This document shows, piece by piece, positions 28,101 to 32,868 of a stretch of DNA of 32,868 nt. This DNA comes from a virus, in the IMG/VR virus record IMGVR_UViG_3300042477_000179, positions 1-32,868 of that record; one strand, written 5' to 3'. Under the pieces are notes generated by a model. That model had not been told where the DNA came from, ran no database searches, and saw nothing but the letters and a program-made list of their open reading frames with translations. Position 1 is the first letter of the stretch. Each line of letters starts with the position of its first letter. The position numbers and the translations under genes are program-made.

Positions 28101-29446
28101 ATTTGCAACAGATCAACGACGCCATCAGCGCCAAGTCTGCAGAGCTCGAAACGCTCCTTGCTAAGACAGAGCCAACGATGGACGAAGTAAAGTCTGCACA
28201 GACATTGAACGCTGAAATCGACGCGCTCAATGAGCAGGCCAACGAAGTGAAGTCATTCGAAGCTATCAAGGCCAAGAACGCACAACGCCAGACGGAAGTG
28301 AAGACAGCAGTAAACAAGCTGCCAAAGTCTAACGACATCAAGGTCGGCGAATCATCAGCAAAGGCTAACATGCCAGATGCTGAGTACAAAGCATATGTAA
28401 CAGGCTTGTTTGTAGGTGGTCTTTCTAACGAGACAGCACGCCAAAAGTACGCTGAAGTAACAGGTGTTGAGTACAAGTCACACACACAAGGCAACGACGC
28501 CACAGGCGGTATCTTCGTTCCTACGGAGACATCTAGCCTTATCGTCAACCTGAAGGACACATACGGATCATTCCGTCGCAACACACGTGTTGAGCCTATG
28601 GGCTCCGAGTCCATCCGCATCTTCCGCACAGGCGATGACGTGACGGCATACTGGGGATCAGAGACAGGTACATTGTCATCATCTGACATGTCATTTGATG
28701 CAGTGACGTTGAACGCAAAGAAGATGTATGCCCTCGCTGTTCTCTCCGAAGAACTCGTAATGAACAGCACACAGAATCTTGGCCTTCGCTTTGCTGAATC
28801 GGTAGCACGCCAGTTCGCAAAGAAGGAAGACGAAGCTGGTTTCTTGGGTGATGCTACGTCAACATACGGCGGTGTTCTCGGTCTTGCTGGCAAGCTCCGC
28901 AAGGTTCTCGAGGATGGCGGCGGCACATGGACGAACGACACGCACAAGGGCTACCTTGGTTCAGCACAGGTATGCGCTGGCAACACGTTCGCAGAGGTAA
29001 CAATGGGCAACCTCATTGCTGGTATGCGTAAGGTTCCAACATACGCACTCACGGGTGCCAAGTGGTATTTCAACAAGGTAGCTTTCGGTGAGACAGCAGA
29101 GCGCCTCGCATACGCACAGGGCGGATCAACAGCAGCAGAACTTGCTGGCTCATTCGGCCAGCGCCTCTTCGGCTATCCTGTCGAGTTCGTCGACGTGATG
29201 CCATCAGCAGATGCTAACAGCCAGGTGTTTGCTTACTTCGGTAACCTTACACAGGCTGCAACTCTTGGTGATCGCATGGCAACATCGATCAAGCAAGATG
29301 CAAGCAAGGGCTTCGACACAGATACAATCTATGTCAAGGCTACTCAGTACCTTGACATCAAGGTGCATGAGATGGGCAACTACAATGCTACTGCAGCATC
29401 ACGTACAACAGGCCCTGTTGTTGGTTTCGTAACTATTAACTCATAA
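28097..29446 (+). CDS. HK97-fold major capsid protein
   Basis: Residues 1-100 of this 449-residue protein are an acidic coiled-coil delta domain (ISAKSAELETLLAKTEP...NAEIDALNEQANEV), removed by the protease. The core begins near 110 with GGIFVPTETSSLIVNL and contains the E-loop/P-domain patterns MYALAVLSEELVMNS and AESVARQFAKKEDEAGFLGD. It ends in ATQYLDIKVHEMGNYN. It uses a narrow set of codons (ACA, GCA, CGC), as expected for the most-expressed gene. RBS AGAGGA precedes the ATG. Confidence 0.95.
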   Translation: MNLQQINDAISAKSAELETLLAKTEPTMDEVKSAQTLNAEIDALNEQANEVKSFEAIKAKNAQRQTEVKTAVNKLPKSNDIKVGESSAKANMPDAEYKAYVTGLFVGGLSNETARQKYAEVTGVEYKSHTQGNDATGGIFVPTETSSLIVNLKDTYGSFRRNTRVEPMGSESIRIFRTGDDVTAYWGSETGTLSSSDMSFDAVTLNAKKMYALAVLSEELVMNSTQNLGLRFAESVARQFAKKEDEAGFLGDATSTYGGVLGLAGKLRKVLEDGGGTWTNDTHKGYLGSAQVCAGNTFAEVTMGNLIAGMRKVPTYALTGAKWYFNKVAFGETAERLAYAQGGSTAAELAGSFGQRLFGYPVEFVDVMPSADANSQVFAYFGNLTQAATLGDRMATSIKQDASKGFDTDTIYVKATQYLDIKVHEMGNYNATAASRTTGPVVGFVTINS

Positions 29447-29455
29447 GGTGACAAC

Positions 29456-29899
29456 ATGAACGCACTACAAAATGTGAAGGTTGTCAACGTTACGCCACCA
29501 GCTGCAATCGTTGACAATGCATCGTTTACAACTAACACGATCGACACAGCTGGCTTTGGTAAGCTCGCGGTGTATTTCAGCCTCGGTGCAACAGACATCG
29601 CGATGGCAGCCCTCAAACTCCAGGAGTCAGACGACTCTGGCATGAGTGGAGCTGCTGACATCACGGGCTGTGTATACGGCGCAACGGGTGCACCTGCACT
29701 GCCAACGGCTAACGATGACAACAAGGTCTTCGGGTTCTTTGTGAACCTCGCAGGTCGTGATCGTTATATCGACGTTGTTGCTACAGCTGGCGACGGCTCT
29801 GCTGGTACCTTTGGTGCTTGCACTGCTATCCTCTACAACGGCGACCCGATCAACGATGCTACCGAGCGTGGCCTCGCTGCTAACATCATCAAGGACTAA
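29456..29899 (+). CDS. probable capsid decoration protein
   Basis: The protein has 147 residues, beta-rich, small, with few charges (DTAGFGKLAVYFSLGATDIAMAALKLQES, GRDRYIDVVATAGDGSAG). Position straight after the capsid gene (10-bp gap with AAGGTG SD) and similar codon use to the capsid suggest a highly made outer-head protein. No specific family signature is seen. Confidence 0.55.
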   Translation: MNALQNVKVVNVTPPAAIVDNASFTTNTIDTAGFGKLAVYFSLGATDIAMAALKLQESDDSGMSGAADITGCVYGATGAPALPTANDDNKVFGFFVNLAGRDRYIDVVATAGDGSAGTFGACTAILYNGDPINDATERGLAANIIKD

Positions 29900-29919
29900 C
29901 TAACAGAGTTGTTCTGACG

Positions 29920-29939
29920 ACTGGGCCCTCGGGCCCAGT
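29920..29939 (+). other. GC-rich stem-loop after the decoration gene
   Basis: ACTGGGCCC and GGGCCCAGT form a 9-bp stem with a 2-base gap (TC); in practice the innermost pairs would open to give a loop. No T tract follows. It may protect the capsid/decoration message from 3' decay or partly stop transcription. Confidence 0.5.
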
Positions 29940-29962
29940 GGTGAGCACAGCAAAGGTTTCCA

Positions 29963-30307
29963 ATGGTCATACTATCATCATCAGGTGCACGTGTTGATTT
30001 AGAGCTCCGTCAGGGGGCAGCCTTTGCACGTACCTTCACACATAAGACGAACGGGGTTGTCACCAATATTACAGGTTACACATTCGCCGGCCAGATCCGC
30101 ACCATCGACAACGTGCTGGCTGCAACGTTTACGATTACGACAGTAAACGCTTCGCAAGGTACATTTTCGGTGGCATTAAGTGCAGCGACTACGGCATCGC
30201 TGACGGTGGGCGAGGTGTATGTCTGGGATTTGGAACAGACGGTCTCCAGTTCAACGAACGAGCTTCTACGCGGTTACGTCACGGTATTAGGTGAGGTTAC
30301 CCAGTGA
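29963..30307 (+). CDS. small beta-rich virion protein of the 'RQGAAFxRTF' type
   Basis: This 114-residue protein has the recurrent layout of a common phage structural protein: DLELRQGAAFARTFTHKTNG, ITGYTFAGQIR, SLTVGEVYVWDLEQTV and a closing LLRGYVTVLGEVTQ. Such proteins, close to BppU N-terminal-like domains, are tail/fibre or head-associated pieces. The start has AAAGG 6 nt upstream. GTGA overlaps the next gene. Confidence 0.65.
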   Translation: MVILSSSGARVDLELRQGAAFARTFTHKTNGVVTNITGYTFAGQIRTIDNVLAATFTITTVNASQGTFSVALSAATTASLTVGEVYVWDLEQTVSSSTNELLRGYVTVLGEVTQ

Positions 30308-30777
30308 GCACGACGATAAACGTAGACCAGTCGACGATTAGCCTGAACATTGCAGATGAAGATGTAAAGCTGAACGTCGACCAGTCTACGATTACTTTGG
30401 ACGTGGCATCGGGGGGCCTTGTGCCTATCTCTGATGACATCACATTGGTCGCTGGTGAGAACCTGTCAGCACTTCGTGCTGTTACTACTAACTCTTCAGG
30501 GCAGGCTGTATATGCCAGCAACAATACGCTTGCTAATGCACAGGTCATCGGCATCGTATACACGGCCGCAACATCAGGGGCCAACGCAACGATTAAGATC
30601 TCTGGCATCATCACCGATGCCTCTTGGAATTGGACAAAAGGCACGGTTTACCTGGGCACGAACGGAACATTGACACAGACAGTACCAACGAACGGCGCTA
30701 TCGTCGTTCACGTAGGCAAGGCCTTAACAGCAACAACACTAATCATCGACATAGACACAATCATTCAAACGGTGTAA
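30304..30777 (+). CDS. beta-rich structural protein with internal repeat
   Basis: The N-terminus of this 157-residue protein has two copies of NVDQST-I-x-L (residues 6-16 and 24-34, 18-residue period). The rest is a compact beta domain (LVAGENLSALRAVTTNSSGQAV, AQVIGIVYTAA, ATIKISGIITD, GTVYLGTNGTLTQTVP). The same beta pattern returns in the next gene (30779), so the two are likely related fibre/decoration pieces. Start GTG 30304 overlaps the previous stop. Confidence 0.6.
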   Translation: MSTTINVDQSTISLNIADEDVKLNVDQSTITLDVASGGLVPISDDITLVAGENLSALRAVTTNSSGQAVYASNNTLANAQVIGIVYTAATSGANATIKISGIITDASWNWTKGTVYLGTNGTLTQTVPTNGAIVVHVGKALTATTLIIDIDTIIQTV

Positions 30778-30778
30778 C

Positions 30779-31288
30779 ATGGCAGAAAAGTATATCAAGA
30801 ATAACGCGGGGCAACTGGCAGAAGTCGAAGCTACCGTATCATCATCCGGCGCCACGGAAGCGGGCAAAATTGTTGCTCTTGATGGAGGCGGCAAGCTGGA
30901 CAATTCGGTATTGCCATCAGGGATTGGTGCAACTGTAAAGGTTGCTGCGACTAGCGAGAACCTCAGCGCAGGCGATCTTGTGAATCTTTACAATGATTCC
31001 GGCACAGTCAAGGCACGTAAGGCAGATGCAAGCAATGGACGCCGTGCACACGGCTTTGTAATCGCATCTACGACAAGCCCTGCAAATGCGACTGTCTACC
31101 TTGATGGTACGATTTCAGGGTTATCTGGTTTGACACCTGGCGCTGCATACTATTTGAGCGGGTCGTCTGCAGGCGATGTTGTCTCGACAGCACCAACGAC
31201 ATCGGGCTATATTTCGCAGGAAGTCGGAATCGCTTTGTCAGCAACCGAGATCAACTTTGAAGAACAGCAACCTATTACGCTGGCCTAA
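30779..31288 (+). CDS. fibre or head-decoration protein with beta domain shared with the previous gene
   Basis: The first 50 residues of this 169-residue protein (AEKYIKNNAGQLAEVEATVSSSGA...GKIVALDGGGKLDNSVLPSGIGA) look like a phage fibre attachment/shaft module. The rest repeats the beta layout of its neighbour (NLSAGDLVNLYNDSGTVKARKAD, RRAHGFVIAST, AAYYLSGSSAGDVVSTAP). This is probably a trimeric fibre or capsid fibre. The stop overlaps the next start (TAATG). Confidence 0.6.
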   Translation: MAEKYIKNNAGQLAEVEATVSSSGATEAGKIVALDGGGKLDNSVLPSGIGATVKVAATSENLSAGDLVNLYNDSGTVKARKADASNGRRAHGFVIASTTSPANATVYLDGTISGLSGLTPGAAYYLSGSSAGDVVSTAPTTSGYISQEVGIALSATEINFEEQQPITLA

Positions 31289-31494
31289 TGGCTAACCTAC
31301 GACCGATAACAACTAGCGGCAATCTGTCGGAGTTTTCAAGCTCTGACAGTTTGCTGTTTGGTGCGTCTATTGTGTTAGCAGAACAGGGCAGCAGTCCGAG
31401 CACACCGGCATCTGGACTGGCTTTGTTGTATGTCAAGTCAGACGGCAATCTGTATTTCAAGAACGATGCAGGCACGGAAACACAGCTTAACTAA
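31288..31494 (+). CDS. stand-alone copy of the fibre N-terminal domain
   Basis: The protein has 68 residues. Most positions match the first 68 residues of the next gene: RPITT, SDSL-x-x-GAS, EQGSSP-x-TP, SG, DG-x-LYFKNDAGTET. It ends at the point where the long fibre continues into glycine-rich sequence. It may occupy some fibre sites without the adhesin, or be a shaft subunit that forms mixed trimers. TAATG overlaps at both ends. Confidence 0.65.
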   Translation: MANLRPITTSGNLSEFSSSDSLLFGASIVLAEQGSSPSTPASGLALLYVKSDGNLYFKNDAGTETQLN

Positions 31495-32633
31495 TGGCAG
31501 ATAAAAGACCCATAACAACACCGGCTGCACTCGCAGAGCTAACGAATAGTGATAGCTTGATTGCGGGTGCATCGGCTGTTCTGTCTGAACAAGGCAGCTC
31601 ACCAGCTACGCCTACGTCTGGCTATGGCATCGTCTACGCAAAGACAGACGGGAAGCTCTATTTTAAGAACGATGCAGGAACCGAAACTGACCTGACCGCT
31701 ACTGGTGGTGGCGGTGGGACCAATCCAGTTATACGCGAATACACAGCCAACGATACATGGACAAAACCGACCGCGGCTAATTTTTGGGGATGTCTGGTTT
31801 TATGTGCTGGAGCAGGTGGTGGTGGGGGCGGCGGTAGAAGAGGGGCTGTTTCTACTCTCAGAGGCGGTGGCGGTGGGGGCGGCGGTGCTGGACTTACTTA
31901 TAGATTTTTTAGAAACGCAGCTTTAACAAGTGCCAGTTACTCCATAGTCGTAGGTTCTGGTAGTACAGGAGGTGCTGGAAGAACTGCTGATAATAGTAGC
32001 GGTGGCTTTGCAGCTAATGGCGGCTCAAGTACATTTGGTTCAAGTGGTACTAGTAGTGAATATGTTATTGCTAATGGCGGTGGCGGTGGCGGCGGTGGAT
32101 TTACTGGTAATGGTTCAGCGGGGGCTGGTGCTGTAAATACAAATACTACTCCATCATATGGGCCATTTGCGATTGGTGGTAATGCTGGTGGCGCTGGCGC
32201 ATCTGGAGGCTCGGGCGGCATTGGTGGTGTTGGACTTAACGGTCAATATGCAGGGAGTGGCGGTGGTGCTGGCGGAGCTATTGATAGTAACAACAATGTG
32301 CGTAACGGTGGAAATGGAGGCGGCATATATGACGCTGGCACCTTAAATGCAGGCCCTACTGGTGCAACGATTTTAGAGCAGGATGGCACAAACGGTAGCA
32401 ATTTTGCCAACAATATAATTTTTGATACAGCGAACGCTCTTACTAATGCTTTAGGTACTGGCGGATCAGGTGCTTCTGCTGGTAATGCATCGCAGGATGG
32501 TGGAAAAGGTGGTAATGGAGGACGTGCAGCTGGCGGTGGAGGGGGCGGCGCTTCATTTAATGGATATAATTCCGGTGCTGGCGGCAATGGTGGCAATGGA
32601 CTTGTGATTGTAGTCGAATACTACGGAGCATAA
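31494..32633 (+). CDS. glycine-rich tail fibre / adhesin
   Basis: Residues 1-68 of this 379-residue protein are the attachment domain shared with the preceding gene. From about 80 comes the glycine-rich adhesin pattern: YTANDTWTKPTAANFWGCLVLCAGAGGGGG opens it, then many GGGG and GGAGG runs alternate with short Thr/Asn/Ser loops up to VIVVEYYGA. Such domains form polyglycine-helix layers in phage receptor-binding proteins, with the loops choosing the receptor. The second half is more AT-rich in its loops, as expected for fast change. It probably determines host range. Confidence 0.85.
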   Translation: MADKRPITTPAALAELTNSDSLIAGASAVLSEQGSSPATPTSGYGIVYAKTDGKLYFKNDAGTETDLTATGGGGGTNPVIREYTANDTWTKPTAANFWGCLVLCAGAGGGGGGGRRGAVSTLRGGGGGGGGAGLTYRFFRNAALTSASYSIVVGSGSTGGAGRTADNSSGGFAANGGSSTFGSSGTSSEYVIANGGGGGGGGFTGNGSAGAGAVNTNTTPSYGPFAIGGNAGGAGASGGSGGIGGVGLNGQYAGSGGGAGGAIDSNNNVRNGGNGGGIYDAGTLNAGPTGATILEQDGTNGSNFANNIIFDTANALTNALGTGGSGASAGNASQDGGKGGNGGRAAGGGGGGASFNGYNSGAGGNGGNGLVIVVEYYGA

Positions 32634-32636
32634 ACG

Positions 32637-32840
32637 ATGGAACATAAACAATACGCAATGGTTAAAGAAAACGTAGTGTATAATACGTGCCTATGGGATG
32701 GCTCACTTGAAACATGGCAGCCACCAGATGACGGCACGATCATGATCGCTAATGACTGGGCAGGCATTGGCGACTGGTGGGAAGAAAGCGAAGGACGTTT
32801 CTATCGTGCCATCCCTAATAACGAGGACGTTCAGCCATGA
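32637..32840 (+). CDS. small fibre-associated protein
   Basis: This 67-residue protein fits the frequent short phage protein that follows fibres, in the form 'YAMVKENVVYNTCLWDGS...WQPPDDG...IGDWWEESEGRFYR'. These have the layout of a single beta-sandwich and may be attachment domains or fibre assembly helpers. The gene is intact here, while its last 22 codons also appear at 1-69. The stop overlaps the next gene of the circle. Confidence 0.65.
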   Translation: MEHKQYAMVKENVVYNTCLWDGSLETWQPPDDGTIMIANDWAGIGDWWEESEGRFYRAIPNNEDVQP

Positions 32841-32868
32841 CCGTAGAGACTATGTTCGGTATCATCAT
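32772..32868. repeat. 97-bp terminal direct repeat, right copy
   Basis: Identical to 1-97; see the left copy. Joining the two gives an unbroken late operon from the fibre genes into the lysis genes. Confidence 0.95.

Noticed and set aside
28012-28947. Long minus-strand open frame (311 codons) across the capsid gene
   Set aside because: It lies entirely on the reverse of the protease end and capsid gene and arises from the capsid's narrow codon set, which gives few reverse stops. It has no ribosome site and reads as low-complexity Ser/Leu/Ala.
31800-32300. Repeats resembling a CRISPR or VNTR in the glycine-rich gene
   Set aside because: The GGTGGC-type repetition follows from polyglycine coding and has no regular spacer structure.
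31937-32596. Proline-rich minus-strand frames opposite the glycine-rich fibre
   Set aside because: They are the reverse complements of glycine codons (GGN gives NCC), so the proline runs are a mirror effect.

Overview
This window is a complete, circularly permuted tailed-phage genome. The first 97 bases (1-97) recur exactly as the last 97 (32772-32868), cutting through a small fibre-region gene. This is the usual end overlap of a circular assembly, so the unique length would be about 32,771 bp. Every gene I can support lies on the + strand. A long tape measure protein, a major tail protein, a tail chaperone pair with a candidate +1 frameshift, an HK97-type portal, protease and capsid set, and no sheath gene all point to a siphovirus. 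The host cannot be named from the sequence. Clear Shine-Dalgarno sequences rule out groups that do not use them. I see no integrase, CI-like repressor, DNA polymerase, tRNA gene or CRISPR array.

Late module (23788 through the circle junction to 13829). The order is: small and large terminase subunits; a portal fused to a MuF-type head morphogenesis domain; prohead protease; major capsid protein; a probable decoration protein; several beta-rich accessory or fibre proteins; and a glycine-rich fibre (to 32840). After the junction come membrane/holin-like proteins, a metallophosphoesterase, a small HExxH protein and a CHAP endolysin (66-2518). Next come head-tail connectors and the tail terminator (2519-4112), a glycosyltransferase, the major tail protein and a terminator (to about 5700). 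The tail chaperones, tape measure, distal tail proteins and a jelly-roll receptor-binding candidate follow, ending at a strong terminator at 13876-13901. The fibre and lysis genes therefore sit between the capsid gene and the connectors, where most siphoviruses have the connectors directly after the capsid gene.

Early module (13975-23742). It opens with small accessory genes, including paired DUF551-like paralogues, a second glycosyltransferase, membrane peptides and an AT-hook/ribbon-helix-helix protein. A replication and recombination set follows: a PD-(D/E)XK exonuclease, a T5orf172/GIY-YIG-like protein, a protein with an SSB-like acidic tail, a primase-helicase of the VapE type, a gene packed with GGTTGC repeats that looks like an iteron origin, a VRR-NUC nuclease, and a stand-alone DnaA domain IV protein. 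Seven early genes share the leader ACACGGAG just before their start codon.

How it may work together: the primase-helicase probably acts at the GGTTGC array next to an AT-rich tract. The DnaA-domain protein has perfect DnaA boxes just after its own gene (23746) and before the prohead protease gene (27296), the upstream edges of the packaging and head operons. This suggests, as inference, that it switches late transcription or links it to replication. The main items to check are this DnaA-like circuit, the iteron array, the +1 frameshift, the shared early leader and the short/long fibre pair.
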